A DNA stretch of 64,000 bases from Dicaeum eximium (lineage: Eukaryota > Chordata > Aves > Passeriformes > Dicaeidae), in the NCBI GenBank assembly GCA_013396995.1, contig VWZP01001428.1, positions 62,001 through 126,000 on the forward strand, in the 5' to 3' direction. Shown here piece by piece: positions 35,801-50,500 of the stretch. The notes below the pieces were generated by a model. That model had not been told where the DNA came from. It searched no databases and saw nothing but the letters and a program-made list of their open reading frames with translations. Position 1 is the first letter of the stretch, and every line of letters begins with the position of its first letter. The position numbers and the translations under genes are program-made.

Positions 35801-37410
35801 GAACACAACTTAGCTGTACCACAGAAAAAACACTCAAAAGTCTCAGTTCGATTAAGAAAAAGCTCTTACATAGTTGTATTTCTGCTTTGTTCACATAAAT
35901 TTCCAAATTATTAATTACCCTCAACTAAACCCAAAATGCTGAAAATGAGCTGAAAATGCTGAAAATGAGGCCAGTAGTGTCATGCTTAAATCTTCAACTG
36001 AATTAGGATTTCCAAACCAAAGACTGATGAATCTCCACATACACACACAAGAACCACGCCGGCCCAGTTTAGGATGAATTGTCCCAAGGCTTGTGTAGCT
36101 CAGCTACCAGAAATCAGCATTGATGTTCCTTTGCTCCAGGACAAAGATTGCAGTCTGGAAAACTGCTCATGCACTATTGCAACCAGAGATCTACACCTGA
36201 GCACTTCACACTCCAGACCTTATTCTAGTGCCTACCAACACACTCAGCACCCTGAAATGTTTAGTCCCAGTGGAAAAAAGGCCCCACGGCATTAAAAATC
36301 TGTCTCGAAGCTGTCCATCCCTGGTGAACTGGAGTGGTATCACCATGGCAGTAAACAGTAGCTGAACAATGGTACTCCAGAAGCATCTCACTGCAGCCAC
36401 GGGCAAAATAAAGGTGTGTTCCATTGAGCAGGAGCAACATGGGAATTCACCCAGTTGTAGCATAGTGAGGAGAGATTCCTGTTTTTATGAGAACAATCAC
36501 AGACATTTTAATGCTTGCCATGTATTTAAAACTGAGATTTGTGCCTAGTTTCTTAGTTTCCATTCTTCAGTTTGAAAGTTGAAAAGTTGTAAATATTATG
36601 ACCTTCATCTCATTTTACAGGAATAAGGTTGTCAGAAACCCAGGATAGCTTTATCACTAGAGCAAAACCATGCATGTAGCATGTGTTTATATGCATGTAT
36701 TAAGGATAGGGGAGAAAAATCTATTATGAAAAGATTAAGATCCTTAAAAATATCAAATAGCAGGAAGAAAATACTGTGTTCACTGAACAGGAATTCAGCT
36801 CTAAGCAAAAAGTATCAGACTACTTTAAAACTGTAACTGTGCCATTCTGAACCAAACAAATCAAGGTGATACCCAAAGTGCAGTAAAGCTAGATTGTTTA
36901 AACACAGATGAGTAGTACATCTTGTGTTAATTGTTAAAGTGCAGCTCCTTCAGGCACCATAAGGTTTTCAGCCAGGAATCCCCAGCTGGTTTATGTCCCA
37001 TTTTGTATGTTTGCCAGATCATTGCTGTACTCAGCACCACATTTCCTCCTCTCAAGGGCAAGTCCTCCCTGAAAATAAGCAGCAGCAAGCCCCTGAATTC
37101 ACAAGGCTGATGGCAACACCACAAGGAGAAGCATAGGGTTCTGCTCCTGGTGCTGGCAGTGCTGTGAGGGCACTGCCAGAGTCCAGGACTGGAGGTGGGG
37201 GTCCTAGCAGAGCACCTCCAGCCAGTATTGCCTCCTGCCTGCCCATCTGACCAGTTTGCAGAGCAGCCCTTCCAACATCTCCTCAGAACCAGCTGCCACA
37301 CTGATTCTGAGGGGGAGGCAAGGATACTTGTGTTAAATCAGCTTCCAGGAGAAAGGAAGTCTCAGTTTCCGTATTCCAGCAGATTCTAGGTTATATTGTA
37401 TGTAATATCA

Positions 37411-37448
37411 GTATACATACATATATATGTATGTATGTATGTATGTAT
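37411..37448. repeat. GTAT microsatellite with perfect 24-base palindrome
   Basis: ATACATACATAT followed by ATATGTATGTAT (37413-37436) is a perfect palindrome, continued by GTAT units to about 37448. Such tracts arise by slippage and can extrude as hairpins. Confidence 0.92.
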
Positions 37449-40400
37449 TGATATCAGGACTGGCAGAAAGTGGAGCAGTATTTGGAACAGCCCAGGTACA
37501 GCCACACTGGGTTCACAGCTGGGTGGGATGCCCTTACTGATGCACTGTCTGAGGCAGGGTCTTGCTGTGGAGCCCTGACTACCCTTCTGCTCAGCCAAGC
37601 ACGGTCCCCTGGGCAGGTCACGGACAGGTGACAAAGGCAACATCAAGTTCCAGTGTATCAGACTCATTGCAACTACCTTAGAATCATATTTTGACACAGT
37701 TACAGGCATTTCTTTTGCAAGGGATTATCCCGTGTTTCACTTCTGCTACTTAATAACATAGCTGAGGCCATGATGAACATGGCAAAAGAGAGAAGATTGC
37801 TATGCAGATCAGATACCCATCATTAACCCAGACAGCAATAATAAGTGAGGTTAATAGTGCTGCTGAGAGAGAGTTCAATGTGCTGAATGTAGATGAGATC
37901 TGCAGCCAAACTTCCTGAGGCTTTCACAGGGCATAGGAACCTCCATCACAGTTTCAGACTGGATCCAGCTGAGCACATCACTGGGACTAGGATATCTCCA
38001 GTTCCAGCCCTAGTCCCCCTCTGCCCTGAAGGCTCTCACTGTGCAAACTCTCCTCTCCCTGGCAGTTCTATGGCACATACATGCACAGACATACACACAG
38101 AGTGGAAGCTCTTTAAGCATTTCTTGTTGCTTCCATGCACAGCAGAATAGACCAGTCCTACAGAGATAGTACTTGTGATGATCTAGCAGACCAAGGTAAT
38201 GTAAATGCCAGAGCAATCAGGAGTAAGGGAAGGTGACTATCACAGTCTGCTGATTTATGATTACACGGCTGATCGTGCTAAAAATTTCTAGAAATACATG
38301 TTATTTAGGCAAATAATCTGTTTTCAAGTCAAAATATTCCTCATATGACAGCAAGTTTAAACAGGCATTATTTACTATTGCTTGGTTCCCAGTGTAATTC
38401 CAAAAACTCACTAATATTGTGTTGGACCAAAGTAATAAGTCCCTGTAAATATGAAGCAAATAAGGTGCTTTACATTTCTACCCCTCCTTACATCCGGAGA
38501 GTGCTCCACACTTTATGCACTCATGAATTTACCCTCACTGTCTGTGAGGCCAGGGGAGAAAAAAAAATTGGAAAAATTCAGCTCTAGCACAGAACTGTAA
38601 CTTACTTGTAAAAACATAATACAAACATATTTAAAAACTGATTTCTTTTTCCACAGGGATTTTTCATTACCATATTTCTCATCATTAATATTAGTTGCAA
38701 AATATGCTCCAAGTTGATAAATTTTAGTAGTGAAGAGTCTTAACAAAGCTGATGCTAAGATAATCTTGAGTCACCTTGATCCTTCTCCAAAGAGAACATA
38801 CTGTATCTAGAGTAATACTTCCACAATGTGTTTCTAGTTATTCACTGTAAAGTTATTAAAATAGTTGTAGGTGGCATAACACTGCATGAAACAATAAATC
38901 TCCAGCAGTTTAAGTAGCAGCTTTTTCCAAGGAGAAGCCATAGTTCTGCTGCCTTTGAGTCTGTGAACATCCCAAACATCTTAATATTCAAATAACAAGC
39001 ACAAGGTTTCAACCAAAAAGAACACTGCAGATGAAAACCTGTTTGCCTCCCAGTAGATGCCGGAGGGAGATTTGAATCATTCATACCAAAGTGATCAATA
39101 TTCTGCATGGCACTTCACAAAGGAATTAGAGAAAATCAATTTCCTACAGACCTTCCTATTCTGAGCTTTTTTATGAGTCAATGACAGCTGAAGTGTTTGC
39201 ATCCTCAATGAGGTCTTTCAGCACATACCTCAAACACTGCACAACACCTCTCTTGGGAGGCATAAAACAAGCTCACTTGCTCTGATGTGCAGACTTCAGA
39301 GCAACAACCAGAAAGCATGGCTGCATTACACCTCTCATACGTGCATACACATATATCCTTTTTTAAACTAACTTGTATTGTGCAGAGTAAGATACTTTGC
39401 TAGCACGCTGAGCTTAGCTGTGTTCATGTGGAATAACCCCGACTCCACAGGAATCAAGAAAAGCAAAGGCACACGTGCTAGACATTTTAAATTGTGGTGG
39501 CAGAGCCTGAAGGAACAAAGGAAGACTGTATGAACTGCAAAGTATAATATGGCTGTTCTTTTCCTCTGTAGTAGATACATATACCTTAAAATCAGACGGT
39601 TTAGCTGGTGAGGTCTCCAGTCTAAAAGTGTAATTTAGCACAGGAAGCAGCAAATTTCACTGAAGAGATATGCAGGGGAAAAAATACTGAGAGAGCCTTA
39701 CTGATGCTTTGTCTCTAGGAATACCTAACCAATAACCCTGCTAAGAGGTTTCCATTCCTGTGGTACTCCGTCTCTCAGAAAAGAATGCCTGATGGGACCA
39801 TTGTCTGTGGGGCAGCCCTGGCTGCCCAGCAGCATCTCCCACAGGCTGCAGGAGTCTCCTGCTGACAGACAGCACAGGAGCCGCAGAGATCTTTAAATTC
39901 CCCATTTCTTACTGAGAGGAAACTACAGTTGTACTCACACCACTCTGCAGCCCCCGGCTCACTGTGGGTTGGTGTCTGTGATCCTCCTCCTGCTGCTGGC
40001 ATGCTGCACATATTCCTCTCCTGTGATCTGCTTTTTTTCACCGCAGTTTTTGAAGACAGCTTGCTGTGTCCTGGATTAGTTTGCCAATCAAAAGTTCACT
40101 ATCACAATCTTAAAAAATACGGTTGTTTGGCTTTCCCTCTTATCAAACACATTAGTCCTAAGGAAACCCTGTGCCAACTTGGGTACTTTGTGCAATATCG
40201 GGCAAATTTCTAAGATTTAAGCCTCAGGGTTCTGAAAAAGAATTCTTTTTATGACCTGCAGCTAGCCCACAGCTCTGCAATAGCTGTGTGGTTTGCTCTG
40301 TTGGTAATTTTGTGCCCCACTTGCCAGGTGACTCCGTGGGGCTGTGCCCCTGCAGGGCTCTGTAGGAGTGGAATGAGCAGGGTGGGAAGCACTTCAACTC

Positions 40401-41182
40401 GCAGAAAAGTTCAAACACCCATGTCATGTATCCAAAATGTTGTCCAGCACAGGGAGCCACCCCAAAAAGTGCAGCCCTGCTATTCCCTGAGGCAGCCCAG
40501 GCCAGGTGCCCAGCAGGGCAAACAGCAGCAGCGTTGCACCAGTAATTTCCTCTGCAGACACCAGACAGGTCCTACTCCCATGGCATTTGGTTCCCTTGAG
40601 TGAAGGTTTCAGCTGATTTATCTTGTCACAGCTGAACCCCCCTTCTGTGCCTGATTTACCATATTTTTCTACCCAAATTATGGCAGAAAAATGCAACATA
40701 GAGATGAAAAATTGGTGAAAAGGTTCTCTAGACCCAACAGTAACCAAATCAGAGCGTGTGGGTAACATCTCTACCCGAATGTTTGGTGTTTGCACTGCTG
40801 ATTATGCAAACTGCAGGGTTTGGGTATTTTTTTTAAGAAACTTAAAACAAAAGAATGTTTGCAAAAACATCATTTTACAGAAGAAAAGCACTCATCAGTG
40901 ACCACACCAACAACTCAATGCATCCATCCACTCAACAGGAGTTTTACAGAAGTATTTCTTAGGTAAAGACAAGTGTTTGGGGAAAAACCCTTGCTGATGC
41001 TACAGCAATTCACTACAAGAGCCTGACCATCCCGTAAATTGGCTAGATGATCCAGTCATTAAAATAAATGAGCTACACTTTTTCAGGACTAGAAATTCAG
41101 GAATCCATACTGCCCTATTATCTTACAGTGAATAAGAGCCTGTAAATTATGCAGACATGTAATTATAAGCCAATCAAAAAGG

Positions 41183-41249
41183 AAAAAAAAAAGATAAATT
41201 CTAAGGAGTATCTTTGTTTTCTTTCTTGTTTGGTTTTTTTTTTTTTTTT
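41183..41249. repeat. A-run facing T16 run (hairpin-capable)
   Basis: A10 at 41183-41192 and T16 at 41234-41249 are separated by about 40 bases. Low-complexity tracts; their transcripts could pair. Confidence 0.75.
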
Positions 41250-44200
41250 GGCCAAAAATTGTTATCTATCAGAGATCCCACACATTACCCAAGAAACGCT
41301 CCAAAATGACATGCATGAGACGAGCCTCTCAAACACCATAATCAGTCAGATTAAAGGTTTAAATGCTTTTTCTTCATGAAGTGAGTAAATTAAAGGCTCA
41401 TCTAGGGGAGCACAGATATTCCTGCACAAGAATCTCCTACCATCCTTATAATTTGATTATCATTTGGTTGTTTTGAAAAGGAGGTAAGGAGGCTGGATGC
41501 TTGCAGGGCAGCCTATCTAATTTAAGCCATCCCCAACACTTTTAACACACAGTGGCAAATGCAAACCCAGACAGAACACGTACTAAAAACCAGGCACACT
41601 TGCACTCTGGGCAGGGAGCTTCTGCAGGCTGACCCAGCTGCAGACACGTATCTTCCACCTTCCTCTGCCCTGCAAAAAAGGACATCTGGGTCTTTCTCTG
41701 CACCTCCAATGTCATGACTGAGGTAGAGAAAAGACTAAGGGTAAGTAAATTCTCACTTTTTCCAGGGGATATATTTGTCTATCCATTACATACCTGCTGG
41801 CATCACCTCTCATCAACAACTTTAGTCCCAAAGTCCCTATCACCCAAGCCAAAGGACTAAAGTGATTATTACTAACTACTGTCTACTAGCTACTATAGCT
41901 GTCCAGACTGTCCACCAAAGGGATGTATATTTGGACTAGAGCTGGTTTTGAAGCATTTTATTGTGAAAATTTCACAATGAAGGAAACCTGACTATAGCCT
42001 ACTATAAACAACTCATTTCTGGGAATATGATTCCACAGAGAACAGGATTATCAGATACTCTGGTGAAGGTAACATCCTACAAAGTTATTGCCTGTGACTT
42101 AAATGCATATTCCTGCTGATTTTTCTTAATTGGATTTACTACTAGCATGTCAGATTTTTTTGTTGTTTTTATCAATCAGGCTCAGTCAAAATTCAGAGTC
42201 ATGAGAAGTTAGGGCCTTCTGTACAGAAAAAGATTTAGGAAATACTCTTTTACTGCCTCTTCAGAACTTGGCTCTGAGTTCCTCACCCTGAATAAGCTTT
42301 TTCCTTCTATTTAACCACACAAAGCACAGATCCAGGGGATGTAGGCTATTTGGGTAGAGCTGAGATATGCGTGCTCTTTGGCTAATCAAAAATTCTTTGG
42401 GCAAAGTACTTGAGGCAACATGTGCATGACTAGGAAATTATAGGCAGGCATATAAATATGCATAAGTGTATATTCAGACTTAATTTCTCATATCCTGTGG
42501 CTGAGCATTACCAGCCATGGGCTGCAGGGGTGGAGAGGGGGAAGAGAGAGAATAAAAATAAAAAGAGCCACGGGTCTGTTTGCTGCCTGCTATTCAGTAT
42601 CTCCTCTGCCCTGAAGGAGAGTCATTCGGTCTGCATTCTAGGAAATGCACCATCCAAACTGAAGAATATTGTATATATTTGCGATCAGCAGCCCACACCA
42701 AAATGTTCTTGCATCTCTTAATAAATGGCAATTATTTGTACACGATCTTCCATAAATGAAAATAAGCCTTTGTAATGAGGTACGTAATGTTATCAAGGTT
42801 TGTTGAAAAGAGGTCTTCTGGGAAAGACTTCTATCAGAAATGCACATTCTATCCCTGAATTCTGGGAAATCACTTAAGTCTGATCTAGCTGACATTTGTC
42901 TAACAATATATAGAGGCAAATACCCTATGTCTGAAAGCATATTGGAAAGACTATGGCAACCTATTTGTTCCAGCAGTGGTCAGAAACAAATTATATTCCA
43001 AAACATGTGTTCCTTACCTGCTTGTTTATGGCTGTCTGACATGCAGAGCTAAAACCCCTCGCTCCCAGTTAAAAGAAACTTCATTTACAGAGCAAAGCTC
43101 ATTTCTAGGTCTTTAGGCACAAGCCAGTTGAACAAGCACATCTCTGTCAATTTACTCTCTGGCTGGGCTGTGATGTCCTGGGTGCTATACAAGGTTTTGT
43201 GCAGCAATTGCTGATCAAGCCCTTAGATGCATAGAGAAATCCATTTTGGTGGTGTTTGCTGAAAGATCCTAAAGGCTGCCAGGAGGTGACTTTCAGAACG
43301 AAAGACAATAACATTCCTCATTAAAACACTGGATTTGCCATGCTCATTTTAGATTCAGTTGAAGAAGCAATGAAATCACTTTCTATGTAATAAAAAACAT
43401 TTTTGAGCTGCCTTACAAGGCATTAAATTGAAAAAGAGGTCAAGGCTAAGCCATTCCACCTGAGAGTTTCCATATATTGTGAAAGAAGAGACTGGAATAT
43501 TAGTTTTGTTGGAACTGGACTTTTGAGACACAAAGTCAGTTGAAAGGGTTTGGAGAGGAAATTGGGGAGACATGGGCTTTCTGAATGCCTAACTCCTTGG
43601 AATTACATCTTTGGATATACTAAAACCTGTACCCACTGTGTACTTTTTTCTCATTTGTTAAAAAAAATGTAGTTTTAACTGAAAGGATAATACCATTAAG
43701 CCAAATTCATAATCTCAGTCTGCATATAAATTATAACTCTGTAAATTCTCTCCCTTACAGTTTCAAAAATTCCTGAAGAAACTGACTAAAGTTTCCAACC
43801 CTGCACAAAAGAAAACTTCAGTACATTTAGGAATTTACAGGAAAGTGTAACAATTACACTACTACAAAAGACCACCAGTGAGCTCGCAGAACTCCAGAGT
43901 CTGTTTTTTCTGACTTTGTCCTGATTCTAAAAATGGGCAGTGGACAGTATAAAGACTGAAGAGACAATGAAAACTAATCTACAAGTAACTGATTGCTTAA
44001 AATTCCTTGAGGATGAGAAGCCAAGGTAAAGCTTCAGTGAGATGGAGGAAATGTCTACTTACACATAAAATATACATAAATAAATACATAACTGTTCTGG
44101 TAGGGCATGCACATAATACTAAGAAAATGTAAATCCATCTTTCAAATCAGGTCTCTGCTTATGTAGCAAAGTATCACACTTCTTTTGTGTGGCACTTGGG

Positions 44201-45143
44201 AACTGATAAAAGGGGTGGAATAGATGAACAAACCTGTTGTTTTGGTTGTCTGCCACTGGAGCAGAATGGACCATAAAAATTAAGGATTAGAAATATTTAA
44301 AGAGGTTTATCCAAATAAAGGTTTAAAACATTTGATCCAAAGAAACTGCTCATCTTTGCTGTTTATCTGTCCACACTTTTCCCCAAGGCCAGAACACCCA
44401 TTAGGGCCCATCCATTCTCCTCTTTCTCTGAACTGTTTGGTTTGGGCTTTTTTTTTTCCCCCTAAGGAATAATGTAGAACATTTATGAAGCGGTCTCACT
44501 TCATTTATTTTATTCATTTATTTTCATTTGTACTCTAAGCCTGTCATGTTCTTCTCTGAAATCTCTGGCAATTCATTTGCTGTTTGTTTTTCTATTTATG
44601 AAGTATTGTGTAATTATTGGGTAAGTTAGAGAATTTTCATTTGCATTTTGCATTTCAGGGCTTTGAGGATGAAATGGGGATTATTTTGAAGTGCTTTTTT
44701 CTGTTTGTTTTCAAGACCACAGAACACTTTGAACCTGGACTATTTGTTGTTTTTCCAGTAAATCCTTCCATGCTTTTTAGCTGAGCATAATTTTACCTAA
44801 CTGAGAGGCTGGACTGCTCTATTCTTGAACTGGGAGATGCTATCATATTCCCCTTCAAGAGTTTTTATTAACATCTTGGGATTAAGTTTGAAGCTAGTTC
44901 AGGCAAGGGCACTGAGGACACTGTTCATTTGCTGTGGCTACAGCTGGGAAGCAGTTATATACGATTCTTTCTTCTTTCTGTATCAGGAAATAGGTATTTC
45001 TGCTTTCAGTCTCTCTTAACCATGTGAACTGCAACTTGAACAGATTTGCTTGGAGCAGTTGCCCACTGTACTTTTGAATACCACCAAACATCAGACTGTG
45101 TACTTACTTGCAAAAACCTGGATTATACATACATTCCATGTGT

Positions 45144-45182
45144 GCAACAACAACAACAACAACAATAATAACAATAACAATA
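45144..45182. repeat. CAA/AAT trinucleotide microsatellite ending at an ambiguous base
   Basis: (CAA)n passing into AAT and AAC units, followed by a single N at 45183. The N probably marks unresolved repeat length. Confidence 0.95.
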
Positions 45183-45183
45183 N
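45183..45183. other. Single ambiguous base (N)
   Basis: A lone N directly after a trinucleotide microsatellite; likely a contig join or consensus failure. Confidence 1.
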
Positions 45184-47491
45184 GATGAAGCTACTGGCAG
45201 ACATCAGCACATTAAATGGCACATCTTTCCCAAATAATAAACCAAATTAACAGTTCAATGTGCAGATGCCCATAAACCTCAGGACCATTTGAGCTAACTG
45301 CTTCTTATATGCAGGAGTTTCACTCCTCATGCATTTTACATGCACTAGCTATTCAATTACCCAAAATTTTAAATTGGAACATCCATAAGCCCTGATATAC
45401 AAATGCAATAAAATTCAGACCTATGTGATATCAGCAATCAGTCTGTCATAATTCCACCAGCTGTGCAAGAACATCATCTTCTCAAGAGCAATCATTCACC
45501 ACCTCAGGAAGAACTTAACACCAACTCCCTCAAAAAAGAAGTTTTTAGTCAGCTCTTTGCTGTCTGCACTGGCTTTGGCTTGTTCTTGTTCTAAAACTCT
45601 CCCCTTGCTATGAAAGAACCAAAATGAAAAGTCTCCATATGGTTATGATAGAGGTTTGTGATCATTAATACTGGGTCATGTATTGAAGCGCCCTGTGTTT
45701 CACTGATAGTCAAATTGTGCTGCAGACATTCAGTCTGACTCGTATGGACTGAAGGAGTGGTACCTCAACCACCATAGCTGAACCACAAAAGCCTGCATTG
45801 ATCATGGAATTTTAGTATAAATTATTATTCAAAATAATAACATATGATAACAGTATAATAATATAAATACCATGTATTCATTATCATAGGTTTTAAATCC
45901 TCTGACTTGCAATACTTGCTCCATTTTGAGTTGGACCTGCCACCCCTTAAGGCAAGACATTACATCACAGACCACAGCTGACCATGATGTCAATGACCAA
46001 GGTGAAGGTCATGCAGATAGTCCACCCTCTGGAAAAGTAGTCAACCACTCTACTCACTGAGTCCTAGGAGGAAGTCTGGTAGGCCCCTCCATGAAACAGG
46101 CACTGTCTGATAAAGGCAAAAAGCACAAAGATGGTTAGAGCAGGATTTTCTTTCCACTAATGGAAATGTCTTTTCACCTCCTGTCAGTCCAAAACATCCT
46201 AGTAGAAACCAGAGTCAAGGGTCCCAGAGCTGCTGCCCTGCATCATTACCCTTACCAACTCCTGTAGCTCCCGGAACACCTGGGAAGTCAGTCCCATGAG
46301 ACTGGGAGCAGCATGGAGTTTGCTGTTGGGTTTATCGAACATCATTCACAACACATGAAAACCCTTCATTTGCAAACAGTCATCACTTCAGGTATGAATT
46401 ATTTGTAATCTCCCATTTTTACACTATCTCCTTGTTCAGTCTCAGCACACGCACAGAGCTATGGGGTATGGAAATCTCCAGAGAAGTCAGCCGGCAGACT
46501 AACATAGAGATCAAATTCACACCTCAGAATGATTGAACAGAGAGGATTGTTGTAGTTTCACTGGGAATATCAGGAAGTCTGGAGCAGCTAAAAATGTGAG
46601 ATCAGAGCCATCAGGGAGCAATAATATAAGCCTAAGAAACTGGAGAAGGAAGACAGAAGCAGCTTAGGGTGTACTCGAGGCAGTAGATCAAAGAGATGAC
46701 TTGTGAATGAAATAAGTCAGATCGAAATCTAATTGAGTAAAGCAGACAGACAAAAAGACTGAAGCAAGTCTGGCTTCCTTTACTATCTGCTGTACTATTT
46801 CTACTGTGCTTACAAAAGTTACCTTGATTATCACGGGGATATTGCAACCAGGGCACCAGCAGAGACGGCGATGTTGACATGCAGAATGACTGTATCAGAG
46901 GCACTGTTTATTCAGTAAAGTTGTACCCTCTGCAACTGACAAGGCACGGCTGTTTCTTGCCTGTTCTCTTTCCCTGTTCAAATAATGTTTAGGCAGGGAT
47001 TGCAAGAGGAGCTCAGGAGCTTTGAAGCTGAGATGCTTTGCTTCATCCTGTAGGCAGAGTCAGAGGTCACTCACTGGGGGCACTCGAAGGAAGATGTTCC
47101 ACGGGACAATGAGCTGGAAAGGTGCCAAGGAGACTTCCAGATGCTTCACAACATAAAATTGTCGCTAAGATTTAAACTGCTAAGGAGCAGTTACTTTGCT
47201 CTGTAAAAGCAAAGCTGTTTCATCCAGATCTTTCCAGTTTTGACATACAGTTAGATAAATCATATCAAGAGATGAAGTAGCAGCCAATATAAGGGTCCCC
47301 TTTTTAGTCTATCTGTAGCACTCGAGGAAGAAGGGGTGAACTGAGATCATTCTTAAAACCTTTTTTCTTCAATATCCTGTTCATACCTTGCCCTAATCAT
47401 CTTTAACTGAAGTACAGAAACATCTCAATTATCCAAAGCCAACTTAAGAAACAAATAATTTAAAAAACATAGCACTGAAACAGCTTTCAGA

Positions 47492-47548
47492 GGATCACAG
47501 AATCATTTAGGTTGGAAAAGATCTTAAAGGTCATCAAGTCAAAATGCT
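47492..47548 (-). mobile_element. Short CR1 3'-end fragment, minus strand
   Basis: 'ggatcacagaatcatttagg' then 'ttggaaaagatcttaaaggt' and 'catcaagtc' are the reverse complement of the CR1 tail and its upstream box. Only the last 55 or so bases of the element are recognisable. Confidence 0.8.
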
Positions 47549-50500
47549 TTAGTCTAGATTAAATGAGATTTATAACTAGGTCTGGTCCACACATCTCCAG
47601 AAGCAAAAGGTGAGGCATTCACTGCAGAAAATGCTCCAAGGAAAGACCCCCACAGTCATCAAAGCCTGCTAGGGAGAGATCAGCCCTTCAGGTCAGCTGC
47701 CAGGCTAGAACAGATGGGATCTTGTGGATCCCTCCATGCAAGCAAGCTTGGTGCAGAATAAGCCAGTGGGACACCTGCACGGAGTCAGAAGATGCTTGCA
47801 CACCTGGCTAAACAGAGTCCTAGTGAGAACTGCACCTCCCAGGGATATTGTCCCAACACAATTATGAGTTACTTCAGGGCCAAGTGCCACGCAGGCAGAT
47901 CAATAACAAACATTGTAGCAAAACATGAACATCACTGCACTGACTGCTCTGAACTGAGGTTCACAAAAGAAGACAGTCTGTAACATAGGCAGACTGAATA
48001 GGAAACATATTTTTCTACCTTGCTGCATCTTCCTGTCCTCCTCCCCCAGTTCTGTGATGTGCACAGTCACACAGATAACCTCCATTTGACATTTTCATCT
48101 GTAAAACTCCAATGAGTTGACTGGCAGGCTTCTCACACGCCAGCTTGTCACAGCAGGAAGATAGAAATAGGTGTGTGAGGGTTGCTGCATTTCAGCCCCA
48201 TCAGTCAGCTCAGCAGTGATGATGGGACCAAATGAAGTCTTTCCACTCGTCAGATTCCTGTGGTCTACTGCGTGCCAGGAGTTTGACCACAACTCCCTGG
48301 CGTATGTAGATGGCTTCTGTGATTCCCAGGTGGCCTCTCATCAAAATACATCCCAGGCCTGGATCTGGTTAATTTTCAAGAACAAATTACACCAACACAG
48401 CCATGGGCTCCAAAGGTGATTATTTCTTTAAAAATACACAGTTTTTGGCAATAGAGGTCAGAAACTAAACACCACTTATGGAGTCAGAGATAGGAAGAGC
48501 AAATCTACCTTGTTTTTTGTTTGAGAAAAATGAAGAAGCAAGGCTTCTATTTTATTTTTTCTTCACCAAAAGAGTACATTAAAAGTAAGACCTTAAAACC
48601 CAATAATTTTCTTTATTTTCAAATGAGAAGTATTATCACTCCCACATTTAACCTAATCCTTAGCCTCTCTGCTCTCTCCCATCTTCTGGACAGCTCTGCT
48701 CTGACACCCCTCAGGCCCAGGTGACTGCAGGACTAAGGAAGTAATTCTAACTGTGAAAGAAAGACAGATCTCTGTTCTTATTAAAACTTTTTTCAATAGA
48801 ATTTGATACTATTTTATTATTTGATTGTGCAAGAAAAAAACCTCGAATCAATACAGAAATAATTACAGGACCTGGGCACTGATTTGATTTCCAGGCAGGA
48901 GAACAAGATCTCTCTGTTTCCCTCCCTTTTTAGCACACTGCCAGCACAAAAATGTACAAAATGTGCAAAGAGGATTCAAGAGGATTCAATAAATCAGTAG
49001 AAAGACTTATCGATTTTTTTTCTTTTTTTTTTAATTTGAAGGATGAAATATAGGAAAAGGAATGAAAAAAGCAGGGAGGGAGAACTAGGAAAAGGCAGCA
49101 GATGTTGTAAAAGATCTACTTTCATGTTCCCTGTGGACCAGAAATGTGCAGACGTATGTTGGCAAAGCTACAGTCAGAGTCGACAGCGAGGCTACATCTT
49201 ACACATCTGGAAGGTATTTGGCAGGGTGTAGGGTTCAAATGTTTTCTGCTTCAGCTGATTTCAGGCATACCTCTCAGTGACAGTCTGAGCTGGGGACAGA
49301 TCAGCCAACAGGCTCGTTGAAGAAGTCGTTCCCTGCAGCTCCAGCTCGCCTGCTCCGACTGCTGTCAGGAGCAGGCACGGGCTGGGCTCTGCTCTTCCCT
49401 GGGGCTAAAGGGTGCTAGTAAAGCTCAGCAAAGAGAATGGTAATAGAGGAACTGGGAGGAGAGCAGGCAGAAGAAAACGGTACCACAACTCAGCAAAGCC
49501 TGGCCTTGTATCAAGAAACAGAATGTACTTGGATGAAATCCAGGGTGTGAGTTAACTGGAGTGCAGAGCAAGCCATTCAGGAAATAAGAAGGTCCTCACT
49601 GCACAGAAACACGGAAGGGTCACATTAGAGCCCATGTGCTTTTTTTCAGGAATCCCTCTGTTTTAAAAATAGATAAATACAAACAGAAAGAAAAGTTCAG
49701 TTTCTCTGCCCTGAAAGAAAGGCCAGCTTAAGCCAGCAGGGAAGGTGAGGCATGTTGCTGTGTCTGGGACTGCCTGACACTGCACTGGCCCAGTATGGGA
49801 GCTTACAGCAGTCACCAGAGGTTAACTCTGCTTTGGTAAGAAATGTTTCTCAGCAGGAATGCACTTCTAGGATCTCTTCATAGTCCAGCTGGCACAATCC
49901 AGTACCTGTGAGCTACCTGCCGAGCCTAGGGAGGAGAGGGCAAGTCCCTGGAGTGGTGCATAATTTACATTATCATGATGAGCTTCCCAGGTGCAGAGCA
50001 CCTTGCTGTGACAAGCCTGCCTGACAGCTTGTTGTGACCAGCTAACCACCATGCTAACAAAGCCCTGCTGACGCTGCAGATCCCACAGGCATGGAACAGC
50101 TCATGGCAGAGGGAGGCTTTCCCCACCTCACAGCACAGGTTCTGGCTGTGCCACCGTGGGAACCAAGCCAGGGACTCCATTGATGAGGAAGGACACCTTG
50201 TGTGACAAAGAGACAGAGGACAAGCTTTACTCCTGTGGGCTGTCCTTGGACCACTCAGACACTATTTCCCTCACTTTCTCTGGAGTCTCGACCATGCACA
50301 GGAACTCAAAGCAATTAATCCTTTCAATGCTTGACACACTTCAGGCTTGCAATGTAGAGTATGTTACACACCTCCACTTCTGCCTTCATCTTATCTGCTC
50401 AGAGCAATCCTGGAATTACAACAGGAAAAGAGAGGAGGAATAGGAGGACCAGTGTCTAAAAGAAGTGGGCCAAGACATTATCACAGAATAGCACTGTGTG

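Larger units (their letters stand above)
35801..47490. other. Unique noncoding sequence
   Basis: Nearly 12 kb without a supportable gene. Small items: near-identical GAAAATG units at 35938-35970, a GTAT microsatellite and palindrome (37413-37448), an A10 run then T16 run 40 bases apart (41183-41249), T-rich sequence at 44450-44530 and a CAA/AAT microsatellite (45144-45182). A faint MIR-like phrase near 36590 was not strong enough to call. Confidence 0.5.

Noticed and set aside
36575..36665. Phrase 'tctcattttacaggaataag' resembling the MIR 'cattttacagatgaggaaac' block
   Set aside because: Only about 20 bases match and the neighbouring MIR blocks are missing, so it was not called.
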